Assembly: GCA_023421735.1 (NCBI GenBank)
Contig: JAEZSP010000055.1
Span: forward strand, 1 to 51,459
Source: Bacillota bacterium
Lineage (GTDB): Bacteria; Bacillota_A; Clostridia; Christensenellales; Aristaeellaceae
Length of the DNA stretch: 51,459 nucleotides
Direction: 5' to 3'
Shown here: in pieces, positions 16,009 to 25,120 of the stretch
Numbering within the stretch: the stretch's first letter is position 1
Layout of the letters: each line of letters opens with the position of its first letter
Notes under the pieces: generated by a model
What the model was told of the DNA's origin: nothing
What the model saw: only the letters and a program-made list of their open reading frames with translations
The model's database searches: none
Translations under genes and position numbers: made by a program

Positions 16009-17022
16009 GTGAGTCAGTACGTGATCGCCATGGACGCCATGGGGGGCGACAATGCGCCGGAGGCCATCCGCGCGGGTGTCAAGGCGGCCCTTCAGTCGTT
16101 TGATGACATCAAGATACTGCTTTGCGGAAAACGCGAAGCATTGGAGGCGGCGGCGAACGATCGGGTTTCGGTCGTCGATGCGCGCGAAGTGATCGAGATG
16201 GATGAATCGCCCATGCTCGCCGTGCGCAAAAAAACGGATTCCTCCCTTGTACGCGCGCTCATGGAAGTGCGCGAGGGGCGCGCACAGGCTGTTGTTTCCG
16301 CAGGATCGACCGGCGCGCTGCTCGCAGGCGGCATGTTCAAGGTTGGCCGCATTCACGGCATCGATCGTCCGGCGCTTGCGCCCATTATCCCCGGAATCAA
16401 AGGCCCCGTCATGCTCATTGACGCGGGCGCGAATGTCGATTGCCAACCCAGATTTCTCAGCCAGTTCGGCCTCATGGGCGCCGCATACATGGCGGGTGTT
16501 CTCGGGATCGAAAACCCAAAGGTCGGACTTGCCAACATCGGCACGGAAGCAGAAAAGGGCAATAAACTTGCCAAGGAAACATACGAGCTGATGTCGAATC
16601 AGACGAGCTATCACTTTTCGGGCAATGTCGAAGCGCGCGAAATCATGTCCGGGGAAACACAGGTGATCGTGCTCGACGGCTTCGACGGGAACCTCATATT
16701 AAAGCATACCGAAGGACTCGCTTCCGCGATGTCACGGATGCTCAAGGAAGAACTCATGCGCGATTTCAGATCAAAAATCGGCGCGCTTTTCGTCAAACCG
16801 GCACTGAAAAGATTCAAGGCGCGCATGGATTACCACGAGTACGGCGGCGCACCGCTCCTGGGCGTCGAAGGCGCGCTGGTCAAGGCGCACGGTTCATCGG
16901 ATGCGCGCGCGATCGAAACCGCGATCGGGCAGGCGCGCAATATGATCAAAAATGACGTGGTCGGCAAGATCCGTGCGGGGCTCGCCGGACTTTCCGCCGC
17001 GGACGACAAGGGGGATAAATAA
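16009..17022 (+). CDS. plsX: phosphate acyltransferase
   Basis: PlsX makes acyl-phosphate from acyl-ACP for phospholipid synthesis at the inner face of the membrane. The protein has AMDAMGGDNAPEAI at its start, SAGSTGALLAGG, LIDAGANVDC, and EYGGAPLLGVEG near the end, all family motifs. Length is about 337 residues. Two GTG starts are possible. 16009 is preferred because GGACGGTGG (15996-16004) is suitably placed, while for 16000 it would abut the codon. It heads a same-strand run with acpP, rnc, smc and ftsY. Confidence 0.94.
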   Translation: MSQYVIAMDAMGGDNAPEAIRAGVKAALQSFDDIKILLCGKREALEAAANDRVSVVDAREVIEMDESPMLAVRKKTDSSLVRALMEVREGRAQAVVSAGSTGALLAGGMFKVGRIHGIDRPALAPIIPGIKGPVMLIDAGANVDCQPRFLSQFGLMGAAYMAGVLGIENPKVGLANIGTEAEKGNKLAKETYELMSNQTSYHFSGNVEAREIMSGETQVIVLDGFDGNLILKHTEGLASAMSRMLKEELMRDFRSKIGALFVKPALKRFKARMDYHEYGGAPLLGVEGALVKAHGSSDARAIETAIGQARNMIKNDVVGKIRAGLAGLSAADDKGDK

Positions 17023-17265
17023 ATGGCAGATCCGAAGATTGTCACCGAAAAGGTCACGGAATACATCCTGAATCAGCTTCCCGTCAAGAAGGAAGAAATC
17101 GTTCCCAAAGCGCGGCTCGTCGAAGATCTCGGTGCCGATAGCGCGAATCTCATCATGCTCATCATGGATCTTGAAAATGAGTTCGACATCACCGTTTCCG
17201 ACGAGATGCTCGTGGGCGTCAAAACTGTCGGCGACATCGTGAAGTATCTCGAGGAGAATGCCTGA
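17023..17265 (+). CDS. acpP: acyl carrier protein
   Basis: The protein has 80 residues and is acidic. The phosphopantetheine attachment serine is Ser40 in DLGADSANLIMLIMDLE. The usual DSL triplet reads DSA here, a change at a helix-II position that contacts partner enzymes. The rest, including EFDITVSDE and TVGDIVKYLEE, is standard. It begins directly after the plsX stop with AAGGGGG as the binding site and overlaps rnc by 8 bp. It carries growing acyl chains for fatty acid and PlsX-dependent lipid synthesis. Confidence 0.93.
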   Translation: MADPKIVTEKVTEYILNQLPVKKEEIVPKARLVEDLGADSANLIMLIMDLENEFDITVSDEMLVGVKTVGDIVKYLEENA

Positions 17266-17938
17266 GGTGGAGGAACTGGAAGCCCTTCTGGGATACCACT
17301 TCCGCGACAGGCATCTCGTCGAAACGGCGCTTACGCACCCCTCCTACGGCTCCGATCACCGAGTGCCGCATTATCAGCGGCTCGAGTTTTTGGGCGATGC
17401 GGTGCTGGAACTCGCGATCAGCAGGTACCTCTATTTTGAGTTGCCCGGCGTGAACGAGGGAAGGCTTACGCGCTTGCGCGCGGAACTCGTGCGTGAGGAA
17501 TCGCTTTACAAAATCGCCGAAAAATTGCACCTCGGTTCGCAGATTCGTCTCTCGGTGGGGGAGGAGAAGAGCGGCGGTCGTGAAAAGCCGTCCATCCTCT
17601 CGGATGTCACAGAGGCGATCATCGGCGCGGTGTACCTCGACGGCGGAACGGATATGGCCTACGAGGTGGTCATGCGCATGTTTGACGGCATGCTTGATCC
17701 CTCGATGCGCAGGGAGACCCTTGATGCCAAGACGCGGCTGCAGGAAATGCTCCAGAGCGAAGGCAAAATGCCTGTATATGAAATGATCGCATCCGACGGC
17801 CCGCCGCACGAGCCGATTTTTACCTACGCCGTTGCGGCTGCCGGAAAGCGGCTCGGAGAAGGTGCAGGCCGCTCGAAACAGGCCGCGCAGCAAGCTGCCG
17901 CGCGGGCCGCACTCAAATTGATCGGGGAGATAAGCTGA
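17258..17938 (+). CDS. rnc: ribonuclease III
   Basis: The protein has 226 residues. The catalytic signature RLEFLGDAVLEL is near residue 40 and the second acidic cluster is in DVTEAIIGAVYLDGG. A C-terminal double-stranded RNA-binding domain covers about residues 155-225. It cleaves double-stranded RNA and matures rRNA. The ATG overlaps the acpP stop and has AGGAG 3-7 nt before it. smc starts directly after its stop, as in other Firmicutes. Confidence 0.96.
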   Translation: MPEVEELEALLGYHFRDRHLVETALTHPSYGSDHRVPHYQRLEFLGDAVLELAISRYLYFELPGVNEGRLTRLRAELVREESLYKIAEKLHLGSQIRLSVGEEKSGGREKPSILSDVTEAIIGAVYLDGGTDMAYEVVMRMFDGMLDPSMRRETLDAKTRLQEMLQSEGKMPVYEMIASDGPPHEPIFTYAVAAAGKRLGEGAGRSKQAAQQAAARAALKLIGEIS

Positions 17939-20900
17939 TTGGAGCTCAAGAAACTCATCATCCACGGCTTTAAGTCCTTCGCCGACCGGGTCGAACTCAC
18001 GTTTGAGCGCGGCATCACCGGCGTCGTAGGGCCCAACGGCTGCGGAAAATCAAACATATCGGACGCCGTCCGCTGGGTGCTGGGGGAGCAGAGCGCAAAG
18101 TCTCTGCGCGGCGCCAAGATGGAGGACGTCATTTTCGGTGGCACCGAAAAGCGGCGCAAACAGGCATTTTGCGAGGTCGTGCTGGTTTTTGACAATACCG
18201 ACCACGCCTTGTCCATCGACTTCGCGGAGGTCTCTGTTTCCCGGCGCGTCTATCGCTCGGGCGAGGGCGAGTACGCCATCAACGGTGCGCAATGCCGGCT
18301 CAAGGACGTGATCGACCTGTTCCGGGATACCGGAATCGGGCGCGACGGCTATTCGATCATCGGACAGGGCCGCATCGACGATATTCTCTCGCAGAAATCG
18401 GACGATCGCCGTCAGGTGTTCGAGGAAGCCGCGGGAATCGTCAAGTATAAGGCGAGAAAGACCGAAGCCGAAAAAAAGATGGAGTCTGCGCGGCTGAATC
18501 TCGATCGCGTGGAGGATATATTGACAGAGCTCGAGGAGCGCGTCGAGCCACTGAAGCGGCAGGCGGATGAGGCGCGGGAATATCTCTCTTTGCGCGATGA
18601 GCAGAAGAGCCTCGACCTTAATATCTACCTCGTTCGCGCCGTCAAGTATGATGAAAAATTGAACGAACTGCGCGTCAGCCTGTCGGACGCCGAGCGGGAA
18701 TTGGCCCGTGCGAATGCGGAATTCGAGAAGCTGGAACTGGAACGCGAAGAGATGCAGCGCGCGCTGGATCGACTGGAATTTGCCTCTGCGGAGAAGCGCG
18801 ATCAGGTGCAGGCGCTCATCGGCGATGTGGAAGCCCGGGAGGGCGCGCGCAACGTACTTCGGGAGCGGATTCAGAATGGTACCCGGGAAAAAGCGCGCCT
18901 TGAAGCGCAGCTTCTGAGCGCGGAAAATGGCGGCGGCGGCGTTTCCGAGCGCATCGCGGCGCTCGAAGAGGAATTGACAGAAGAGGCGCAGGCACTTCGG
19001 ATTTCAGAGGAGTCGCTTTCCGTGCGCGAAGCCGCGCGCAAGGTCGCCGAGGACGCGCTGTCCGCACGCGAGGAAGCGGCAGAGGAAGTCAAGGCCGAGA
19101 TCATCCGCGCGATGAATCGGCTGAGCGACGTCAAATCCCAGGAGGCGCGGCTTTCCGCCATGAAATCCGCACTCGAAAAGCAGATCGAATCCCTGCGCGC
19201 AGGCACCGATCGGGACGACGAGGGCATGCGTTCGCTCAATGAGCAGGTCGAATCCGCCCAGGCGCGGCTTGCGGAAGAGAAGGAGCGGCAGGCAAGGCTC
19301 AACGAGGCCATCGGCGAGATCGTGGAGCGCGTGCGCGTGGCAAATGACGAAAGCACGCGCCAAACGGGCGAACTCACCGACCTGCGTACCAGGCGCAATC
19401 AAACGGAATCGCGCCATAAGCTCCTGTCGGAGATGCAGCGCGATTACGAGGGCCTCAATCATTCCGTCAAGCAGGTGCTCTTGCAGGCGCGGCGCAACCC
19501 GAACGCGGGGGTGCACGGCGTGGTCGCGGATCTCATCAAGGTGCCGGAAACGCTCGAGCGCGCCATGGATATGGTGCTGGGCGCGGCGCTTCAGAATATC
19601 GTCGTTGAACGCGACGAAGATGCCAAAAGGATGATCGAATACCTGCGCACCAATCGCTTTGGGCGCGCGACGTTTCTGCCCATCGGTTCCGTGCGCGGGC
19701 GAACCCTCGCTCCAGGGGAGCGGGGCGTGCTCAGCATGCTGGGCTGCGTCGGGCTGGCGTCTGAATTGGTCGATTTTGATCCGAAATACCAAGGCGTGAT
19801 CGACAATCTTCTTGGGCGCACCGTGGTCGCGGAAAATCTCGATGCGGGAATCGCCATCCAGCGCGCGGGACGCTATCAGTTCCGGCTGGTCACGCTCGAG
19901 GGCGACGTGATGCATTCGGGCGGCTCCATGACGGGCGGTTCCATCCACTCCCGCGCGACGAGTCTGCTCTCCCGCGCACGCGAGGTCGAAGAAAGCGCGA
20001 ACGAGCTCCGGATGCTCGATGCGCGCATCGCCGCAATATCCGCCGCGCTTGAAGTCAGCGAGAAAAACCGCGCGGCGCTCAAACAGGAGCGCGGCGAGAC
20101 TTACGATGCCATCCATCAGCAGGATCTCATCTGCACGCGCGCCGAAGCCTATTTAAAGGCTGCGCTCGACGAACGGACGAGTTCCGTCGCACGTTCCGAT
20201 CAGGTGAAACGCGAATGCGTGCGGCTCGAAACGCAACTTTCCGAAACCGCAGAGGCGCTCGAACAGCTCGCATTCCGGCAGGGTGACGCCCAGCAGGACA
20301 CCGACGGCATGCAGGCCTCTGTCCGCACGATGCAGGACGAGATCTACCGCATGCGCAAGGATGCGGAGGCGCTGCGCACAGAGGTTTCAAACGAGCGCGT
20401 CCGGCATGCGACCAAGAAGCGCGAGCACGAAATGAAGGCGCGCGACCTCACGCGCCTGCGCGATCAGGCGGGCGATCTTGAAAAACTCGTCGCCGACACC
20501 GAGACACAACTCACGGTTTGCACATCGGCGCTCGATGAAAACGCACGCTCCCTCGCGGACTGTGAAGAGCAGCTTCGGGCACAGAAGTCGGCGCTGGATG
20601 CGGCGCGCGCGGATTTCGCGGATGCGGACAAGCGCCGTACCGCCGCGCAGAAGGGTGTACAGGAGCTGTCGCATCGCATGGATACGCTGCGCGAGGGCGT
20701 GGAGGCGCAGTCGGACGTCAAGCATAAGACGGAGATGCAGATTCAGCGTACGGAGGGCGAATATAAGCAGATTCAGGATCGCGTGTGGGAGGAATACGAG
20801 CTGACCTACGCGGGCGCGGAGGCGTTTCGCGTGCAGGATTTCAAACTCACAGAAGCTGAAAAGCGCGTGGCGCAGATTCGCGTGCGCATCCGGCAGATGG

Positions 20901-21499
20901 GTGTCGTGAACGTCTCGGCGGTCGACGAATACCGCCAGACGACCGAGCGCGTCACGGAACTTTCCGCGCAGCGCGACGACATCAACGGCGCGATTTTCGA
21001 CCTCGAAAAGATCATCGGGGATCTGGAAACACAAATGGATCGCCAGTTCCGCCAGCAGTTCGAGATCATGAACACGAACTTTAAGCGCACATTCGCAAGG
21101 CTGTTCGGCGGAGGTACGGCGGAACTTCGGCTCAGCGACCCAAAGGACGCGCTCAACTGCGGCATCGAAATCGTCGCGCAGCCCCCGGGCAAAAAGCTGC
21201 AAACGCTCTCGTTGCTCTCGGGCGGTGAGCGGGCGCTCACTGCCATTGCGATCCTGTTTGCCATGTTGGACGTCAAACCCACGCCGTTCTGCATCCTCGA
21301 CGAGATCGAGGCCGCACTCGACGACGCGAACATCGACAACTTTGCGGAATACCTTAAAATGTATTCACAAAAAACGCAGTTCGTCGTTATCACCCACAGA
21401 AAGGGCACCATGGAGCGCTGCGAGGCGCTTTACGGCGTCGTCATGGAAGAAAAGGGCGTCTCTAAGCTCGTTTCGGTGGCGCTCAACGAAGCTGTGTAG
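17939..21499 (+). CDS. smc: chromosome segregation protein SMC
   Basis: The product is a full-length SMC of 1186 residues. The N-terminal Walker A is GPNGCGKSN, coiled coil runs to about residue 510, the hinge (GVHGVVADLI to GGSMTGGS) spans about 520-665, and a second coiled coil precedes the C-terminal ATPase with LSGGERALTAIA and the Walker B ILDEIEAALDD. With ScpA and ScpB (not in the window) it organises and segregates the chromosome. The start is a TTG right after the rnc stop, with GGGGAG 9 nt upstream. The stop is TAG, in frame with ftsY ten bases later. Confidence 0.97.
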   Translation: MELKKLIIHGFKSFADRVELTFERGITGVVGPNGCGKSNISDAVRWVLGEQSAKSLRGAKMEDVIFGGTEKRRKQAFCEVVLVFDNTDHALSIDFAEVSVSRRVYRSGEGEYAINGAQCRLKDVIDLFRDTGIGRDGYSIIGQGRIDDILSQKSDDRRQVFEEAAGIVKYKARKTEAEKKMESARLNLDRVEDILTELEERVEPLKRQADEAREYLSLRDEQKSLDLNIYLVRAVKYDEKLNELRVSLSDAERELARANAEFEKLELEREEMQRALDRLEFASAEKRDQVQALIGDVEAREGARNVLRERIQNGTREKARLEAQLLSAENGGGGVSERIAALEEELTEEAQALRISEESLSVREAARKVAEDALSAREEAAEEVKAEIIRAMNRLSDVKSQEARLSAMKSALEKQIESLRAGTDRDDEGMRSLNEQVESAQARLAEEKERQARLNEAIGEIVERVRVANDESTRQTGELTDLRTRRNQTESRHKLLSEMQRDYEGLNHSVKQVLLQARRNPNAGVHGVVADLIKVPETLERAMDMVLGAALQNIVVERDEDAKRMIEYLRTNRFGRATFLPIGSVRGRTLAPGERGVLSMLGCVGLASELVDFDPKYQGVIDNLLGRTVVAENLDAGIAIQRAGRYQFRLVTLEGDVMHSGGSMTGGSIHSRATSLLSRAREVEESANELRMLDARIAAISAALEVSEKNRAALKQERGETYDAIHQQDLICTRAEAYLKAALDERTSSVARSDQVKRECVRLETQLSETAEALEQLAFRQGDAQQDTDGMQASVRTMQDEIYRMRKDAEALRTEVSNERVRHATKKREHEMKARDLTRLRDQAGDLEKLVADTETQLTVCTSALDENARSLADCEEQLRAQKSALDAARADFADADKRRTAAQKGVQELSHRMDTLREGVEAQSDVKHKTEMQIQRTEGEYKQIQDRVWEEYELTYAGAEAFRVQDFKLTEAEKRVAQIRVRIRQMGVVNVSAVDEYRQTTERVTELSAQRDDINGAIFDLEKIIGDLETQMDRQFRQQFEIMNTNFKRTFARLFGGGTAELRLSDPKDALNCGIEIVAQPPGKKLQTLSLLSGGERALTAIAILFAMLDVKPTPFCILDEIEAALDDANIDNFAEYLKMYSQKTQFVVITHRKGTMERCEALYGVVMEEKGVSKLVSVALNEAV

Positions 21500-21508
21500 G
21501 AGGGCAAA

Positions 21509-22408
21509 ATGGGACTGTTTGATAAAATCAAGGCGGGGCTTCAGCGCACGCGCGACGTGTTCTCCGGGCGCATGGACGACCTGGTGGAAAGTTATAAGGA
21601 ACTCGACGACGACTTTTATGAGGAATTGACCGACATTCTCGTCATAGCGGACATCGGCATGCCGACAACGCTACTCGCGGTCAACCGACTCCGCCAAAAA
21701 TGCGAAACGGAAAAGATCGGCAACCCCGAAAAGGCAAAGACCGCGCTCAAGGAAATTCTGACAGACATCATGAGCGCCGATCCCATGGAGTTGAAAAGCC
21801 CGATGGTGCTCATCATCGTGGGCGTCAACGGCGTGGGGAAGACGACCACCATCGGAAAGCTCGCCGCGCGTTTTAAGCTGATCGGTCGGCGGGTCATCAT
21901 CTGTGCGGGGGATACGTTCCGCGCGGCAGCCGCAGATCAGCTCACTGTCTGGGCCGAGCGCGCGGACGTCGAAATCATCAAGCATCAGGAGGGCGCGGAT
22001 CCCGCTGCGGTCGTGTACGACGGGATACAGGCCGCAAAGGCCAGAAACGTCGACATCATGATCGTCGATACCGCCGGACGTCTGCACAATAAGGCGCATC
22101 TGATGGAAGAACTCAAGAAAATCAGTCGCGTCGTCGAACGCGATTACCCCGAAGCGACGACAAAGGCGCTGCTCGTCATCGATGCGAATACCGGACAGAA
22201 CGGCCTCACACAGGCGAAGGCATTCTCCGGCGTCGCGGACATCGACGGCATCGTTTTGACGAAACTCGACAGCACCGCTAAGGGCGGCATCGCGGTCGCC
22301 ATCGCAAATGAAATGCACATGCCGGTTCGCTATATCGGTCTGGGCGAGACCATCGACGATCTCCAGCCCTTCGATGCCCCGGCCTTTATCGACGCAATCT
22401 TTGGATGA
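21509..22408 (+). CDS. ftsY: signal recognition particle receptor
   Basis: This short FtsY has 299 residues: an NG domain without the long acidic A domain. The GTPase motifs are VGVNGVGKTTTIGKLA (G1), the DTFRAAAADQL insertion-box region, VDTAGRLHNK (G3), TKLDSTAKGG (G4) and RYIGLGETIDDLQPF. It docks SRP-ribosome complexes at the membrane. GGAGGG lies 7 nt before the ATG. Its partner ffh is not in the window. Confidence 0.97.
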   Translation: MGLFDKIKAGLQRTRDVFSGRMDDLVESYKELDDDFYEELTDILVIADIGMPTTLLAVNRLRQKCETEKIGNPEKAKTALKEILTDIMSADPMELKSPMVLIIVGVNGVGKTTTIGKLAARFKLIGRRVIICAGDTFRAAAADQLTVWAERADVEIIKHQEGADPAAVVYDGIQAAKARNVDIMIVDTAGRLHNKAHLMEELKKISRVVERDYPEATTKALLVIDANTGQNGLTQAKAFSGVADIDGIVLTKLDSTAKGGIAVAIANEMHMPVRYIGLGETIDDLQPFDAPAFIDAIFG

Positions 22409-22417
22409 TGCAGAATA

Positions 22418-22447
22418 CGCCGCCCGCGCACACAGCGACGGGCGGCG
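22418..22447 (+). other. perfect GC hairpin between ftsY and nagA
   Basis: A 9-bp perfect stem (22418-22426 with 22439-22447) and a 12-nt loop fill the gap, but CTCTC rather than T follows. It may stabilise or process the transcript between the ftsY and nagA segments. It is unlikely to terminate. Confidence 0.45.
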
Positions 22448-22464
22448 CTCTCATGAGGTGGAAT

Positions 22465-23604
22465 ATGAAAGCAATTGTCAATGGAAAAATCGTTACCCCG
22501 GACGGAATCGTCATGGACAAATCGCTCGTCTTCACCGACCGAATCGTCGGCATTACATCCGATGTCCCCGCCTGTCCCCACATCGACGCAAAGGGTGGAT
22601 ACGTCTCGCCCGGCCTCGTCGATGTGCATGTTCATGGCTATGACGGCGCGGACGCCAGCGATGGAGATCTCGACGGTCTGCGCAAAATGGCGCGCGGCAT
22701 CGCGCGCAACGGCGTGACATCCTTTCTCCCGACCACCATGACCGTCTCCTATGAGGTACTCGAACGTGCGTTCGACGCGGCGCGCGCGTTCATAAAAAAT
22801 CCGCTTCCCGGTGAGGCGCGCGCGCTTGGCGTGAACGCGGAAGGGCCGTTTTTGAGCCCCGTCAAGCGCGGCGCACACGACCCCGCGCATCTGCGCCTGC
22901 CGGACGCCGACTTCCTTTTGAAGCACGCCGACGTCATCAAAATCACCACCATCGCGCCCGAGCTCGAAGGCGCGATCGATTGCATCGAGAAGGTCACGCG
23001 CGCGGGCATGTACGTCGCCATCGGCCACTCGACCGCCGATTTTGACTGTGCAAAGCACGCCGTCGACGCGGGCGCAACCCAGGCGACCCATACATTCAAC
23101 GCCATGCCAACGCTCGGCCACCGCGATCTGGCCCTCACGGGCGAGGTCCTGTGGGATTCACGCGTGTATTGTGAGTTGATCGCCGACGGCTTCCACATTC
23201 ACCCTGCATGGTTCTCGATCCTGCAAAAAGTAAAGGGCGACCACCTCGTGCTCGTCACGGATTGCACGCGTGCAGGCGGACTAGCGGACGGCGATTACGA
23301 TCTCGGCGGGCAAATCATGCACGTGCGCGGCATCCAATGCCTCCTCCCGAACGGAACCATCGCCGGGAGTGTTTTGCGGTATCACCTTGCCGTGAAAAAC
23401 ATGATCGACAGGGGCGGCGCGTCGGTCTTCGACGCGATCCAGATGGCCTCCGCAAACCCCGCGCGCGCCATCGGCGTGTTTGACAAAAAAGGATCGCTCG
23501 AACCGAACAAGGATGCCGACATCGCGATCTTCAGCGAGGCGTTCGAGCCGATGCAAACGATCATTGCGGGGGAAACGGCGTTCGCCGGGGAGCCGCGTCG
23601 ATGA
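22465..23604 (+). CDS. nagA: N-acetylglucosamine-6-phosphate deacetylase
   Basis: The product has 379 residues from the ATG at 22465 (GAGGTGG just upstream). An amidohydrolase fold is evident: VDVHVHGYDG metal site, GVTSFLPTTMT, NAEGPFLSPVKRGAH, IGHSTADF, THTFNAM and LVTDCTRAGG. It deacetylates GlcNAc-6-P from cell-wall recycling or chitin breakdown. nagB and a PTS are not nearby. The stop overlaps the sirtuin start by 4 bp, so the two are coupled. Confidence 0.93.
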   Translation: MKAIVNGKIVTPDGIVMDKSLVFTDRIVGITSDVPACPHIDAKGGYVSPGLVDVHVHGYDGADASDGDLDGLRKMARGIARNGVTSFLPTTMTVSYEVLERAFDAARAFIKNPLPGEARALGVNAEGPFLSPVKRGAHDPAHLRLPDADFLLKHADVIKITTIAPELEGAIDCIEKVTRAGMYVAIGHSTADFDCAKHAVDAGATQATHTFNAMPTLGHRDLALTGEVLWDSRVYCELIADGFHIHPAWFSILQKVKGDHLVLVTDCTRAGGLADGDYDLGGQIMHVRGIQCLLPNGTIAGSVLRYHLAVKNMIDRGGASVFDAIQMASANPARAIGVFDKKGSLEPNKDADIAIFSEAFEPMQTIIAGETAFAGEPRR

Positions 23605-24314
23605 ACAGCCTCGATATCCTGCGGCAGTGGGTGAGCGAGAGCCGTCGCATCGTCTTTTTCGGCGGCGCGGGCGTGTCCACGGAGAGCGGCATTCCCGATT
23701 TTCGTAGTGCGGACGGCCTTTACAGCCAGAAGTTTCAATACCCGCCCGAGGTGATGCTCAGCCACACGTTTTTCGTCAAGCACCCGGCAGAATTCTACGA
23801 TTTTTACCGGAACAAGATGATCCCTCACGGCGTCGAACCAAACGAAGCGCACCAAAAGCTTGCGGCGTGGGAAGCGGAGGGGAAGCTCTCCGCCGTTGTC
23901 ACGCAGAATATCGACGGCCTGCATCAGCGCGCCGGTTCAAAAAATGTGTTCGAGCTCCATGGCTCAATTTTACGCAATTCTTGCACGCGCTGCGGCGCGT
24001 TTCACCCGCTCGCGGACGTTCGCGATTGCGCGGGGATTCCGACATGCGATTGCGGCGGCATCATCAAGCCGGATGTGGTGCTCTATGAGGAACCGCTCGG
24101 CGAGGAAGTCATGTACGGAGCGATCTCCGCAATCATGGCGGCCGATATGCTGATCGTGGGCGGGACCAGCCTGAGCGTCTACCCTGCGGCGGGACTCATC
24201 GATTCCTACCGCGGAAGTCGCCTTGTTCTCGTCAACCGCACCCAGACGCCAAAGGATGCGCGCGCCAATCTCATCTTCCGCGAACCCATCGGCGCCCTTT
24301 TCGCCAAGCTGTAA
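23601..24314 (+). CDS. cobB: SIR2-family NAD-dependent protein deacylase
   Basis: This sirtuin has 237 residues: GAGVSTESGIPDFRS, TQNIDGLHQRAG, catalytic His120 in ELHGS, zinc cysteines at 128, 131, 149 and 151, and GTSLSVYPAAGL. All catalytic parts are present. It removes acyl groups from lysines using NAD. The coupling to nagA may match the acetyl-group chemistry of that pathway, but this is only context. GGGGAG precedes the ATG. Confidence 0.93.
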   Translation: MNSLDILRQWVSESRRIVFFGGAGVSTESGIPDFRSADGLYSQKFQYPPEVMLSHTFFVKHPAEFYDFYRNKMIPHGVEPNEAHQKLAAWEAEGKLSAVVTQNIDGLHQRAGSKNVFELHGSILRNSCTRCGAFHPLADVRDCAGIPTCDCGGIIKPDVVLYEEPLGEEVMYGAISAIMAADMLIVGGTSLSVYPAAGLIDSYRGSRLVLVNRTQTPKDARANLIFREPIGALFAKL

Positions 24315-24325
24315 GGAGGTACAAC

Positions 24326-25120
24326 ATGAAAAAAACGATTCTCTTCGCACTCGCCCTGACGATCATCGCCCAAGGCGCGGCGTATGCGGAATCCGACATG
24401 CTCGTCGGCGCCATGGCGGTCGTCATGCCGTCCGATCAACCTGTATATCTGCTTGCCGAACCGACCGATACCGCCGAAACGCTGTGCGAAATCCCGGCAA
24501 AGGCCAAGGTAACGGTTCTCGCAGAAGTGGATCAGACATATACCCGCATCCATTTTGATGGACGGCGGGGCTATGTCCCATCCGCCGCGCTCGACATGGT
24601 TGTCTCCCTGGGCGGACTTTCCGTGTGGAAGATGACGACCGCTGCCCAGCGCGAAAATCTCAATGGGTTTCTCACTGCCTTTACCGCCGTCGACTTTGCT
24701 GCGCTTTCAGGGGCCGCCTTTTATCTGACCGACACTTCCGCCCCCGCGCTTGCGGCGTTCGCAGCGCGTCGCATTTCGCTCGATGCTCCAGACAAAATCG
24801 AGCGGAGCGCGTGCCCGGGCGATATGAACGCGAGCCTGCCGATCTCAGAACTCGATCCCGTCGTCCTGCGTTATTTTGGCGTGCGGATTGAAAACCTCGG
24901 GTCCGACACCTATTCGTGGAGCGAAGCGGACACCGTGCTTTCCGGGAATACAGCCGCTCTTACAAACATCATCGACATGGGAGGCGGGCAATACGCACTC
25001 TATTTCAACGTCCTGGATTGGGACGGATCTGCACAGATGACGGGCTATGCGACCGTTCAGGCGGAAAGCCTCGATGACCCGGATGGGTTTACGCTCTCCG
25101 CAATCGTCGTCAGTCAGTGA
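24326..25120 (+). CDS. secreted protein with N-terminal SH3-like domain
   Basis: The 264-residue protein has a clear Sec signal peptide (MKKTILFALALTIIAQG, likely cut after AYA). A bacterial SH3-like domain covers about residues 34-92 (VYLLAEP...GYVPSAAL). The remaining 170 residues I do not recognise. They are acidic and contain two cysteine-poor repeats of no known family. SH3-like domains often bind peptidoglycan, so an exported wall-associated role is likely. AAGGAGGT is a perfect binding site. Its end overlaps the convergent histidine kinase by 7 bp with no terminator visible. Confidence 0.75.
   Translation: MKKTILFALALTIIAQGAAYAESDMLVGAMAVVMPSDQPVYLLAEPTDTAETLCEIPAKAKVTVLAEVDQTYTRIHFDGRRGYVPSAALDMVVSLGGLSVWKMTTAAQRENLNGFLTAFTAVDFAALSGAAFYLTDTSAPALAAFAARRISLDAPDKIERSACPGDMNASLPISELDPVVLRYFGVRIENLGSDTYSWSEADTVLSGNTAALTNIIDMGGGQYALYFNVLDWDGSAQMTGYATVQAESLDDPDGFTLSAIVVSQ

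Noticed and set aside
19004..20116. Minus-strand 370-residue frame inside smc
   Set aside because: It is antisense to the SMC coiled coil and hinge. Its composition is typical of GC-rich shadow frames.
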